Shown here piece by piece: positions 1 through 7,832 of a DNA stretch of 64,000 nucleotides (position 1 is its first letter; each line of letters starts with the position of its first letter). The notes beneath the pieces are model-generated. The model had not been told where the DNA came from. It saw nothing but the letters and a program-made list of their open reading frames with translations, and ran no database searches. The translations under genes and the position numbers were made by a program. Source of the stretch: Chitinophaga arvensicola (GTDB lineage: Bacteria > Bacteroidota > Bacteroidia > Chitinophagales > Chitinophagaceae); the NCBI RefSeq assembly GCF_900110835.1, contig NZ_FOJG01000002.1:2322979-2386978 (forward strand). Direction: 5' to 3'.

Positions 1-182
1 TGGCGCTGCCCGAAAGCAGCTGCGTTTACCGCGCCCAGAGTCCAGCTCAGACGTGGTGAAAGCTCGTCGATTCCTTCAGGATTGATTAAATACTCACAAC
101 GTTGATTTTGTACCAGTATACTGCTCTGCCCTATAGCTAAAAATGGCAGGCAAAATAAAATAAACAGAAAAGATAATTTCAT
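1..182 (-). CDS. Alpha-L-rhamnosidase (GH78-like), N-terminal fragment cut by window edge
   Basis: Only the first 60 codons lie in the window; the gene continues past the left edge. The start is the ATG at 182. Residues 1-19 form a Sec signal peptide ending near Ala-Ile-Gly-Gln. Residues 28-39 read RCEYLINPEGID and are followed by PRLSW at 43-47. This pairing of a Cys-Glu-Tyr segment, an Asn-Pro-x-Gly-Ile-Asp segment and Pro-Arg-Leu-Ser-Trp is typical of the N-terminus of Bacteroidota GH78 alpha-L-rhamnosidases, which release rhamnose from plant or microbial glycans in the periplasm or at the surface. The catalytic (alpha/alpha)6 domain is outside the window, so the family call rests on this short region only. 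Confidence 0.7.
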   Translation of the reverse strand, partial: MKLSFLFILFCLPFLAIGQSSILVQNQRCEYLINPEGIDELSPRLSWTLGAVNAAAFGQR

Positions 183-262
183 ACCAGGTGGACTGTAAAT
201 TGATCACCAAATTTATCCTGTACAGAAATGCCTTTTTGATATATCGTATGCAGTTTTTGACA

Positions 263-1234
263 CTATTTACCGGTAGCGTACTTCTTGGGCTTCACGCCGA
301 TATGCGCTTCAAACAATCTTGTAAAATGACTGAGGTTGGAGAACCCCAAACGATAACCAGCCTCTGATACCGACAATTTCATTTCTCTGATCAGGTAAGC
401 CGCTTCCTTCATCCTGAAAATCTGGTAATAGTTGTAAATACTATTTCCGAAAACCTGCTTGAAAATACGCTTCAATTTTGATTCACTCATGCCGGACATC
501 TTCACGAGTTCCGTTAACACAGGAGGCGTACTCATGTCCGACAGTACTTTATCTTTTATTTCGTATACCGTTTTTACATCTGCTGCATTCAATGCCTGCA
601 GCGTGGTATCTTCTCTTTTCAGCAGTGCCGCAAACAATAAATAAATCAGTTCTTCTGCTTTTACCTTATAATAAAAATGTGTCAGTTCCTTCGTAGGGTT
701 TGCGGTAACAATCGCCGCTGCCACTTCCTGTATCTGAGGTGAAATTATTTCTTCAAATAAAAAGGGCTGGCTGCCGGAGGTGATCATTTGCAGCAACGTA
801 CTTCCCTCCTTTGGTTGCAACAGCTCTTTCAGATAATCCGTGTGGACCGTAATAACAATGGAATTGATTTTCTTATTGGCAGGGAGCAGTTCATAATTAA
901 ACCCGGTAGTCGCCACCTGTACAGAAGGCAACGATCTGCCGTTTGCAGCGGCAGGCGATGGCCGGTGCTTCATTTCCTCTTTCGATTGATAAATATGATG
1001 AAACGCAATGACTATAAACTGCGCTTCTTCTTCCGCCATGCCCCGGTCCAGCATCAGGTTTTCTTTCAACTCATATTGTCTTACGATGAGCCGCAATTGC
1101 GGACTGAGCGCAAAACCTTTTATATAACCCGTTCCTATGGCGGGCGGAATAACGGTGACCCCATTTCCGGGTTTGCCGGTAATTGCTTTTACAGAGGCTG
1201 CTACCTGCTTCTCTTTTTTATTCGCTGCCATCAT
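263..1234 (-). CDS. AraC-family transcriptional regulator
   Basis: A 323-residue protein whose last ~95 residues form the double helix-turn-helix of AraC/XylS regulators: the first HTH around LTELVKMSGMSESKLKR, the second around VSEAGYRLGFSNLSHFTRLF, and a family-typical Lys-Pro-Lys-Lys-Tyr end. The N-terminal ~220 residues show no domain I recognise and probably sense a ligand. Two Met codons are adjacent at the start (1234 and 1231). The gene is divergent from the FAD monooxygenase at 1330 with a 95-bp shared upstream region, so it probably controls that gene; this is inferred from position only. Confidence 0.85.
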   Translation of the reverse strand: MMAANKKEKQVAASVKAITGKPGNGVTVIPPAIGTGYIKGFALSPQLRLIVRQYELKENLMLDRGMAEEEAQFIVIAFHHIYQSKEEMKHRPSPAAANGRSLPSVQVATTGFNYELLPANKKINSIVITVHTDYLKELLQPKEGSTLLQMITSGSQPFLFEEIISPQIQEVAAAIVTANPTKELTHFYYKVKAEELIYLLFAALLKREDTTLQALNAADVKTVYEIKDKVLSDMSTPPVLTELVKMSGMSESKLKRIFKQVFGNSIYNYYQIFRMKEAAYLIREMKLSVSEAGYRLGFSNLSHFTRLFEAHIGVKPKKYATGK

Positions 1235-1293
1235 ATGACCGGTTAGAGCTATTATATGAACTAATGTAACTATTTTATCTTTCTCCGGTCGCC

Positions 1294-1301
1294 TAATTTT
1301 G
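1294..1301 (+). promoter_or_regulatory. Candidate -7 element of the monooxygenase promoter
   Basis: TAATTTTG matches the Bacteroidota -7 consensus TAnnTTTG and lies 28 bp before the monooxygenase ATG, giving a leader of roughly 20 nt. I see no clear TTTG -33 box at the expected distance, which would fit a promoter needing an activator such as the divergent AraC protein. Confidence 0.35.
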
Positions 1302-1329
1302 TGCTATCGCATTAAAAAAACAGCACAAT

Positions 1330-2880
1330 ATGGAAAAAACGCAAGTAATCATTCTGGGCGGCGGCATCACCGGTCTGGCCGCTGCACTATATTTAACGCA
1401 ACAGGGTGTTGATTTTATCCTGGTAGAAAAACACATCGGCACCTCTATATATCCCCGGGCAAGAACCATTGATATCCGGACAATGGAATTATTCAGAGGA
1501 TTGGGCATTCAGGAAGATTTACGCGAAGGGGGAAAGGCATTAGCGCCTTCCTGGGGCGTGCTGCGTGGCAACAACCTGCTGGATACCCTGGAAAACCCCG
1601 GCACTGCCATTAAAAAAATGACACCTGAAAAGCTTATCGCCGCACAAAAAGCCATGAAAGCGCTGGTGGAGAAATCTCCGGAACGGGTATGCCGCTGTAC
1701 ACAGGATATCAGCGAGGTCATTATGCGTCATACGGCGGAAAAACAGGGCGCAGATCTACGCTTCTATCACCAGCTGATTGGTTTTGAACAAACTGAAAAA
1801 GAGGTAAAAGCAATGATACAAAACAGGGCTACCGGGGAAGAATACACGATCCTGGCCGACTACATGATTGCCGCAGATGGCGCCAACAGCATCGTGAGGA
1901 AACAACTGAACGTAGCTACCTCCGGTAATATTCCCGGCACAGATCTGCTGAACATTTATTTCGAAGCCAACCTGGAATCACTGGTAAAAGAACGTGAGTT
2001 CAGCCAGTTTTTGACAGACACTCCCGAGATGACCGGTTTCCTCTTAGCCATCAACAACAAAGACAAATGGGCTTTTCATTTACGGTTCCATCCGGAAAAC
2101 GGAGAAACAATAGCGGACTACCCGGAAGAAAAATTACAAACCATTCTTCATCAGATGCTGGGATTACCTGATATTAAAATTACTATCCTGAAAGTAATGC
2201 CCTGGCAACTCACCGTCAACATTGCCGATCAAATGCGCATCCAACGGATCTTCCTGGCCGGAGATGCCGCACATACCATGACGCCCTACGCGGGAAAAGG
2301 CGCCAACACCGGTATCCAGGATGCACAGAATTTAGCATGGAAATTATCTGCCGTGCTGAAACAGCAGGCAGGAGATCATTTACTGGATACCTATCAAACG
2401 GAAAGGCAACCGGTGGGCGCGTTCTACGCCACCCTCTCCGGAGAACTTGCCGAAAAAAACGGGTTGATAAACGACACGCTGATGGTCACCAAAGCACTGG
2501 ACCTCATGGGCGTACCTAACTTTGGATATCGTTCGACGGCGGTAATAAGGGAAGCGAACCTGCCATTTACTTACTTTACAGGGGAACCAGGAACGCGTAT
2601 GCCACATCTATGGCTCGATGAAGCGCATACCAGCTCATCGCTCGACTGGGTAAAAGGCCAGTTTGTGCTGATCGCCAATAGCCATGCAGACTGGCAGACA
2701 GCATGCAATAACCTACAGGTGCAGTTGGTAGTATTGAACGAAAATGTACTGGAACAATGGAAGATGCTCACCAACACGACAAACAACGAAGCGCTGCTCA
2801 TCAGACCAGATGATTTTGTGGCGGCTAAACTAACACCCGGCCATTTGTCAGATGTGATACAGCTGATTTTAAGCAAATAG
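1330..2880 (+). CDS. FAD-dependent aromatic-ring-type monooxygenase (PheA/TfdB-like)
   Basis: A 516-residue flavoprotein monooxygenase, predicted to hydroxylate an aromatic or polyketide-like substrate using NAD(P)H and O2. The N-terminal Rossmann motif GGGITG is at residues 10-15, followed by an acidic residue at the end of the second strand (LVEK). The second FAD motif GDAAH is at about 311-315 with MTPYAGKGANTGIQDA after it, as in PheA/TfdB-type hydroxylases. Length and a thioredoxin-like C-terminal tail (about 430-516) fit this group. It is monocistronic and divergent from an AraC regulator. The substrate cannot be read from the sequence; related enzymes act on phenols, resorcinols or antibiotics such as rifampicin and tetracycline. 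Confidence 0.85.
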   Translation: MEKTQVIILGGGITGLAAALYLTQQGVDFILVEKHIGTSIYPRARTIDIRTMELFRGLGIQEDLREGGKALAPSWGVLRGNNLLDTLENPGTAIKKMTPEKLIAAQKAMKALVEKSPERVCRCTQDISEVIMRHTAEKQGADLRFYHQLIGFEQTEKEVKAMIQNRATGEEYTILADYMIAADGANSIVRKQLNVATSGNIPGTDLLNIYFEANLESLVKEREFSQFLTDTPEMTGFLLAINNKDKWAFHLRFHPENGETIADYPEEKLQTILHQMLGLPDIKITILKVMPWQLTVNIADQMRIQRIFLAGDAAHTMTPYAGKGANTGIQDAQNLAWKLSAVLKQQAGDHLLDTYQTERQPVGAFYATLSGELAEKNGLINDTLMVTKALDLMGVPNFGYRSTAVIREANLPFTYFTGEPGTRMPHLWLDEAHTSSSLDWVKGQFVLIANSHADWQTACNNLQVQLVVLNENVLEQWKMLTNTTNNEALLIRPDDFVAAKLTPGHLSDVIQLILSK

Positions 2881-2893
2881 GAATGTTTGAAAA

Positions 2894-2927
2894 AAAACGT
2901 GATACAAAAGATTTTGTATCACGTTTT
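2894..2927. terminator. Bidirectional hairpin terminator (stem shared with 12933-12976)
   Basis: Perfect inverted repeat with 16-nt arms (AAAACGTGATACAAAA and its complement) and a 2-nt centre, between the convergent monooxygenase and S41 genes. A-tract and T-tract flanks let it act in both directions. The inner 14 nt of each arm are identical to a hairpin 10 kb away. Confidence 0.75.
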
Positions 2928-2969
2928 GCGGGGCAAGCCCCGGATATATAAAAACAGTTGCTCACCTGC

Positions 2970-3971
2970 TTATTGTAACTTATCGAACGCAAACTGAAAA
3001 ATAGCGTCTCTTTCCTGGCTATCATCTTCCAAACTGTTGGATACCCGATAGTCGGGAGAAATGCCATCTTCTATATTTTCCCCCTCCGGGGAGATGGCCA
3101 TAGAAGCGGAATATTTTAACAGCCAGCCATTGGGCAGTTCGTAATCGAATGGTGTACCGCCTCCACCCCCCGTTTGATCACCCACCAGTTTTACATTCGT
3201 TAACTGCGACATATACAGTACAAAGTCGTTGCACGAACTGAAACAGCGTTTATTGACCAATACAAAAACCGGGATACCGGTCCAGGCATTATTTTGAGGC
3301 GACAGGTATTTAGCGATGGGAGCGTAAAAATCGTTATGCCCCGGTCCCTTCCGGTAAATATCATATTTCAGCAGCATTTTCTCTTTCATAAATTGCGCAG
3401 TAAGCGCATCCACTTTAGCAGAACCTCCACCGGTATTGTCTCTTACGTCGATGATGAGAGAGGTGGAATGTGCCAGTTGCTGCAATGCCAGATCCATGTC
3501 GGTGGCCAGCAAATCTTCCCGGAAGGAGGGGATATAAAGATAGCCCACCTTCCCGGAAGTAGCATATGCCACGATGCCCTGGTATCTCATTCCCGGTAAA
3601 TATTTTTTCTTCAGTACCTCCATATTAAAATTATGAGGCGATGAAGTATAATAGCCATTATAAATGAAGCGGCGTTCCCCGGCCAGTAAAGCCACATGGC
3701 CGTCTTTCAACACAGCCAGCATCTCACTGCAAACACGGAATAACTCATCGTTGCTGGTTTGTGCCGTTATCATGGGGCGGTATTTCCGGTATATTTCCGG
3801 CCAGTCTGTTTGCTTGTAATCAAACATTGCATAGCGGGCATCCATTACGCTCCATAATTTTTCAAAAACCGCCACAGGGCTTTCAACAGGATCCTTTATC
3901 AGGGCCTTTTCGCAACCTGTCAGGGAGAATAATAACAGGGCATATAAGCATATTCTGACAATATTGATCAT
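2970..3971 (-). CDS. S41-family (C-terminal-processing-like) peptidase lipoprotein
   Basis: About 333 residues from the ATG at 3971. This start is chosen because it begins a lipoprotein signal (LLLFSLTGCEKA) and overlaps the upstream stop as ATGA, suggesting translational coupling. The fold is tail-specific-protease S41: LIIDVRDNTGGG at about 172-183, the region of the catalytic Ser in CFSSCNDF at about 243-250, and VGDQTGGGGGTP after it. It lacks an obvious PDZ domain, so it resembles the short S41 lipoproteins of Bacteroidota rather than a full CtpA. It is the last gene of the ECF-sigma-controlled run and is predicted to act at the outer membrane or periplasm. The substrate is unknown; it could process the lipoproteins or cargo encoded upstream. 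Confidence 0.85.
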   Translation of the reverse strand: MINIVRICLYALLLFSLTGCEKALIKDPVESPVAVFEKLWSVMDARYAMFDYKQTDWPEIYRKYRPMITAQTSNDELFRVCSEMLAVLKDGHVALLAGERRFIYNGYYTSSPHNFNMEVLKKKYLPGMRYQGIVAYATSGKVGYLYIPSFREDLLATDMDLALQQLAHSTSLIIDVRDNTGGGSAKVDALTAQFMKEKMLLKYDIYRKGPGHNDFYAPIAKYLSPQNNAWTGIPVFVLVNKRCFSSCNDFVLYMSQLTNVKLVGDQTGGGGGTPFDYELPNGWLLKYSASMAISPEGENIEDGISPDYRVSNSLEDDSQERDAIFQFAFDKLQ

Positions 3972-4747
3972 AGGGAGAAGTAATAATTGACGGTGATGGT
4001 ATTCGCTGCAGATTGTAAGTCGCCTGTGTCGCCAATGCGGTAGTACTGCCATTTCCAGGCGAAGTACAACCGGTTCGTTTCCCCTACCGGCAAATACAGG
4101 ATGGTATTGATTCCCAACCCGGCATACCTGTTCCAGAAAGCCGGTTGTGTATTTTTTAAAATGGATTTCCAGGTGGAGGAATAGAAATCATTTTCCTTGT
4201 TAGCCGTACCACGAGATACAGACAGTAACGAAGCTGCCGGGCAAAATAAGGACGTACTCAACTGCCATCTGCCGGAAAATTCATATGTTCCTTTAACAAC
4301 AGGCCCTATGGAAGAATTGAAGACATAATATGCCGGGTTGTTATTATAATCCTGGTGTTCCCGGAGCTGCAGGAAACTGCTTATTTCTCCGCCCAGGGAA
4401 AACCGCAGGCCACGGGATTGCTGAAACGGAAACAGGCATTGGTAAGCCGCTCCGAATTCATTTTCACGAAGGGAAGACTGCCTACTTTTATCCTGCAAAC
4501 GGCCGGAGGCGCCCCATGCCGCCACATCATGGGTAATATGCGGATGTGCTGCCAGGAAACGGAGCGTAACACCAGCTGTGGCGCCGCGATAAACCAGTGA
4601 AGACATCGCTTCGTCATTTATAGTGCGTGCCGATAAAAGGACGCCCGCCAGGAAGCCCTTCTCCGGCTGCTGCCGGGCAAAACAGGGATGAAAGGCCATC
4701 AGCAAAAAAAGGCAGATACACCCTTTGAATATGCAGATACGTAACAA
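3968..4747 (-). CDS. Putative outer-membrane barrel-like protein, unknown function
   Basis: A 259-residue protein with a signal peptide ending near residue 24 (HPCFARQQ). The rest alternates short hydrophobic/aromatic strands with polar turns and ends in Asn-Tyr-Tyr-Phe-Ser-Leu, the kind of aromatic C-terminal strand seen in small outer-membrane barrels. I recognise no named family. It overlaps the S41 peptidase by 4 bp and follows the lipoprotein at 4754 by 6 bp, so the three are co-transcribed. A role as an outer-membrane partner of the lipoproteins is inference. Confidence 0.6.
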   Translation of the reverse strand: MLRICIFKGCICLFLLMAFHPCFARQQPEKGFLAGVLLSARTINDEAMSSLVYRGATAGVTLRFLAAHPHITHDVAAWGASGRLQDKSRQSSLRENEFGAAYQCLFPFQQSRGLRFSLGGEISSFLQLREHQDYNNNPAYYVFNSSIGPVVKGTYEFSGRWQLSTSLFCPAASLLSVSRGTANKENDFYSSTWKSILKNTQPAFWNRYAGLGINTILYLPVGETNRLYFAWKWQYYRIGDTGDLQSAANTITVNYYFSL

Positions 4748-4753
4748 GCTATA

Positions 4754-6154
4754 TCAATAGTTAGTACTTACAGGATAAAAGTTAGTCCATTTGTCCAGCC
4801 AGTTCTCCGTGCCAAAAGCACCTATATAATTTACTTTCGTAAAGAAGCTCTTAAAATCATCGCCGTCAAAATCGGCGCCGGACATAGCCGGTTCACCGCC
4901 TTTAGGAAGCAGACCCGGTTGTGAAAAATTAAAAGGATCCGCCAGGTTTATTTCTGCCGGTGTTGCATACATTTTATTTTTATGATCCAAAGCGTAAGTG
5001 GTAACAGCCGCAGCATCTATAGAATATACCGCATCAGGATTTACGGTAAAAGCATCTGTAGCAATATTACTGTGTACCAGGTTGGCTGAAAATGCGGATT
5101 CTCCATTCAACAATCTTTGAGCGGCCATATCTTCGCTGAATTTGATACCACCCTTAGGCATTCCCATGAGGATCGTATTACGAAGTACAAAAGCGCCGCC
5201 ATTAGTTACATTCAATGCGGCATTCCAGGGTAAAGCATTATTATAACCAGGGTTATTATAGGGACCTATCACGGTGAAATTAGAAAGGACAGGCCTTGTG
5301 TTATCGGTTAAAGGATATCCTTTGATGTCATTGAATACCATCAGAGCATCGCAGGTACTGATAAAGGAAGTACCGGTGGATCCGAAGTAAGGATGCTTAT
5401 AGCTTACTACAAACTGTTGCTTGCCAGTATATCCATTGGAATAGATAATGCTGGCTACGCGGTTACTGAAGGCCACCAGGTGCCTGGCGTTTACCGTTCC
5501 TCCAAAAAATCCCATACCGCTCACCTGTGTATAACTGGATGATACGTTTTCGATAATGGTACCTGCTCCCACACCAACGCAGGCAAAGCCGTAGCCATCA
5601 CCGTTACCGGTGTTGCCGGCAAATTCTATTCTTACATATTTTAATACGCCGGAGTTATCTGCAGGATCATTTCCGCCGCCTTTAGGTGCACTAGCACCCA
5701 TTGCTTCAGTAAGACTCATTTCTGTACCGGCGCCCCCGGTTGATTCATCGTAAGTGCTTACAGGCGCATTCCCGAAAATGTATAGTCCTACCCAGTCCCC
5801 ATGCAAACGCTCACCGGCCGGTTTACCTGAGGTAAACACAATAGGTTTATCCGCAGTCCCTTCTGCTATAATTTTGGCGCCCCTGGTGATGGCAAAATAA
5901 CCAGCGGCTCCTTTCCCTTTCTGGAATTTAATCACCGTGCCTGGTTCTATGGTCAGTACTGCATTGTCTTTCACCACGACATTTGATTCAAAAGTGTATA
6001 CCGTATCGCTGTGGAGGGTACGGTTGGTTTTTATCTCTACAGGCAGCATTGCCACTGGTTTCACATGGCTGGCAATATCGTCTCCTTTTTTGCAGGACAA
6101 CCAACTGGAGGCGATCAGCAAATTGAGTAATAACAGGGAGTAGTTTTTTTTCAT
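4754..6154 (-). CDS. Predicted right-handed beta-helix lipoprotein (paralogue of 6239-7669)
   Basis: A 466-residue lipoprotein (lipobox WLSC, Cys21) with Lys-Lys-Gly-Asp-Asp after the cysteine. It shares segments with its upstream neighbour: LTIEPGTVIKF versus LTIPAGTRIEGF, ITRGAKIIAEG versus ITRGSKLIANG, and HGDWVGLYIFGNAP versus HGDWGGIIVLGNAP. Gly/Asn-rich short repeats throughout suggest a parallel beta-helix, often seen in surface glycan-binding or lyase-like proteins. No catalytic residues are evident. It sits where SusD and surface-binding proteins usually sit relative to a TonB-dependent receptor, so a surface ligand-capturing role is plausible but inferred. A hairpin at 6178-6208 separates it from the upstream paralogue. 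Confidence 0.7.
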   Translation of the reverse strand: MKKNYSLLLLNLLIASSWLSCKKGDDIASHVKPVAMLPVEIKTNRTLHSDTVYTFESNVVVKDNAVLTIEPGTVIKFQKGKGAAGYFAITRGAKIIAEGTADKPIVFTSGKPAGERLHGDWVGLYIFGNAPVSTYDESTGGAGTEMSLTEAMGASAPKGGGNDPADNSGVLKYVRIEFAGNTGNGDGYGFACVGVGAGTIIENVSSSYTQVSGMGFFGGTVNARHLVAFSNRVASIIYSNGYTGKQQFVVSYKHPYFGSTGTSFISTCDALMVFNDIKGYPLTDNTRPVLSNFTVIGPYNNPGYNNALPWNAALNVTNGGAFVLRNTILMGMPKGGIKFSEDMAAQRLLNGESAFSANLVHSNIATDAFTVNPDAVYSIDAAAVTTYALDHKNKMYATPAEINLADPFNFSQPGLLPKGGEPAMSGADFDGDDFKSFFTKVNYIGAFGTENWLDKWTNFYPVSTNY

Positions 6155-6177
6155 CAGGTTTAATATTGAAATATAAA

Positions 6178-6208
6178 GATGAGATTGGCAGTAACTGCCA
6201 ATCTCATC
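6178..6208 (-). terminator. Intercistronic hairpin / partial terminator
   Basis: Near-perfect inverted repeat (arms of about 14 nt, GATGAGATTGGCAG and complement; 3-nt loop) just after the 6239 stop and before the 4754-6154 gene. On the minus strand it is followed by TTTATATTTC. It may end most transcripts after the first lipoprotein and lower expression of the downstream three genes. Confidence 0.6.
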
Positions 6209-6238
6209 AGAGAAAAAATGAATGATAACACATCCTGC

Positions 6239-7669
6239 TTAGAAGCTGGACCATGTAGTACCACCCCAACCATTGGTGCCGCCTGTTGGAGGGAATGCAC
6301 CACGGTAAGCAACCGAAGTAAATCCGGTTGTAAAGCTGCCACCGGTGAAGTTAGCACCTGTAGCAGTTACCGCTGTAGTTGAGCTGATGAAGAACTGTCC
6401 TAATACAGGGCTGCTCAGGTTAAACGGATTAACCAGGCTGGCATCGCCTGCGTTGGCCAGTTCTACGTTAAGATTGGTTGCATTTGTCAGGAAAGCTTTC
6501 AGGGTAGCATTTGTATAAGAAGTAGTACCCGAAGCCACTGCAAAAGCACTTCCTGCAGTGTTGCTGTGTACAAAGTTGTATCTGAACTGTGAGGTACCAT
6601 TTGTCAGCGAATCAGCTGTAACGTTACCGTCGATCAGCAGACCTGCAGCAGGATATCCCAGGAAGATAGAGTTACGCACTTCCAGGCCAGTGTTTCTGCG
6701 GAAATGGGCACCTGCCTGAAATGCACCAGGAGTACCGGTAGTAGAGGTCACTGGAATGAGCGGATTAGAATCGGCCACACCATTGTTACCCAGTATAGTC
6801 AGGTTGGAAATAACCGGATGTGTACGCGGTGTATTGGTAGCCACACCTGTATTGTCGTTATCACACTCAATACCGTTAGATTTTGACTGGTCATTGATTT
6901 CAGGATCGCGCAGTGCAACGAGGAACTGCAGTTTACCCTGGAAACCGAAATCGAAGTCGAAATCATCATCAATAGCACGGTAAGAGATCAGGTAAGAAGG
7001 GCTAACAGTACCACCGAAAAATTCAAATGAATCATCGCCGCTGTAGCTAACCTGAACGTGGTGTACGGTAGTACCGTTACCAACGCCGCCAAAAGTCAGA
7101 CCGTTTACTTCGTTATTGCTGCCTAATGCACCCTGGAAAACACCGCCTGCATATTCAATACGGGTGTAGGTGATAGAACCGCTGTTGTCTCCGATTACAT
7201 TACCACCGTACTGTGCATCGGAAGTATTTGGAATACCTTCAATGGCAGTAGTGGTTGGTTTGTTGGTAGGTGCATTACCTAAAACGATGATACCACCCCA
7301 ATCGCCATGTGCCTGTCCGCTGGTTTTGTTGGATGTGAAAATAATAGGATTAGCGGGCAAACCGTTTGCGATCAGTTTTGATCCTCTGGTAATCACCAAT
7401 GTACCTTTTTCACCTGCTGCAGTGAAACCTTCAATCCTTGTTCCGGCAGGAATGGTGAGGGTAGCACCGTTCTTAACAATTACCAGGCCTTTGAGCACGT
7501 AGGTTTTGCTTGCTGAGAGGCTAACAGAAGTGGTGATGAATCCTTTAATGGTGTCAACGTTAGGGTTAGGGCCAGTTACGATGTCCCTGTCGAGGTTTTC
7601 ACTTTTCTTGCACGCCGCAAAAGATGCAGTCAGTGCTGCGATAGTTAACAATTTACTAATCGTTTTCAT
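6239..7669 (-). CDS. Predicted right-handed beta-helix lipoprotein (first of two paralogues)
   Basis: About 476 residues from the ATG at 7669, chosen because it begins a lipoprotein signal with Cys20 (ASFAACKKSE); an in-frame start 21 codons upstream would bury the signal. The sequence has Gly/Asn/Thr-rich repeats with LTIPAGTRIEGF, ITRGSKLIANG and HGDWGGIIVLGNAP, all mirrored in the next gene, and an aspartate-rich stretch (DDDFDFDFGFQGK). I read it as a parallel beta-helix surface lipoprotein of unknown ligand. It directly follows the TonB-dependent receptor, in the place of a SusD. No SusD-type TPR helices are present. Family-level function is not established to my knowledge. Confidence 0.75.
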   Translation of the reverse strand: MKTISKLLTIAALTASFAACKKSENLDRDIVTGPNPNVDTIKGFITTSVSLSASKTYVLKGLVIVKNGATLTIPAGTRIEGFTAAGEKGTLVITRGSKLIANGLPANPIIFTSNKTSGQAHGDWGGIIVLGNAPTNKPTTTAIEGIPNTSDAQYGGNVIGDNSGSITYTRIEYAGGVFQGALGSNNEVNGLTFGGVGNGTTVHHVQVSYSGDDSFEFFGGTVSPSYLISYRAIDDDFDFDFGFQGKLQFLVALRDPEINDQSKSNGIECDNDNTGVATNTPRTHPVISNLTILGNNGVADSNPLIPVTSTTGTPGAFQAGAHFRRNTGLEVRNSIFLGYPAAGLLIDGNVTADSLTNGTSQFRYNFVHSNTAGSAFAVASGTTSYTNATLKAFLTNATNLNVELANAGDASLVNPFNLSSPVLGQFFISSTTAVTATGANFTGGSFTTGFTSVAYRGAFPPTGGTNGWGGTTWSSF

Positions 7670-7832
7670 TTTTGGTGAACTTTTAGTGATATAAATAAAT
7701 GGATTAAAAAAGGGCTCCCTGGGTTGGGACAATACATAGCCGTTAACAAGATTCCGGTGAAAATTGCCTTCAACTATTGTCTGAAAAAATGGCGATTCCT
7801 GCGCGCGCTAAAAACCGTTTACTTCTCCAGCT

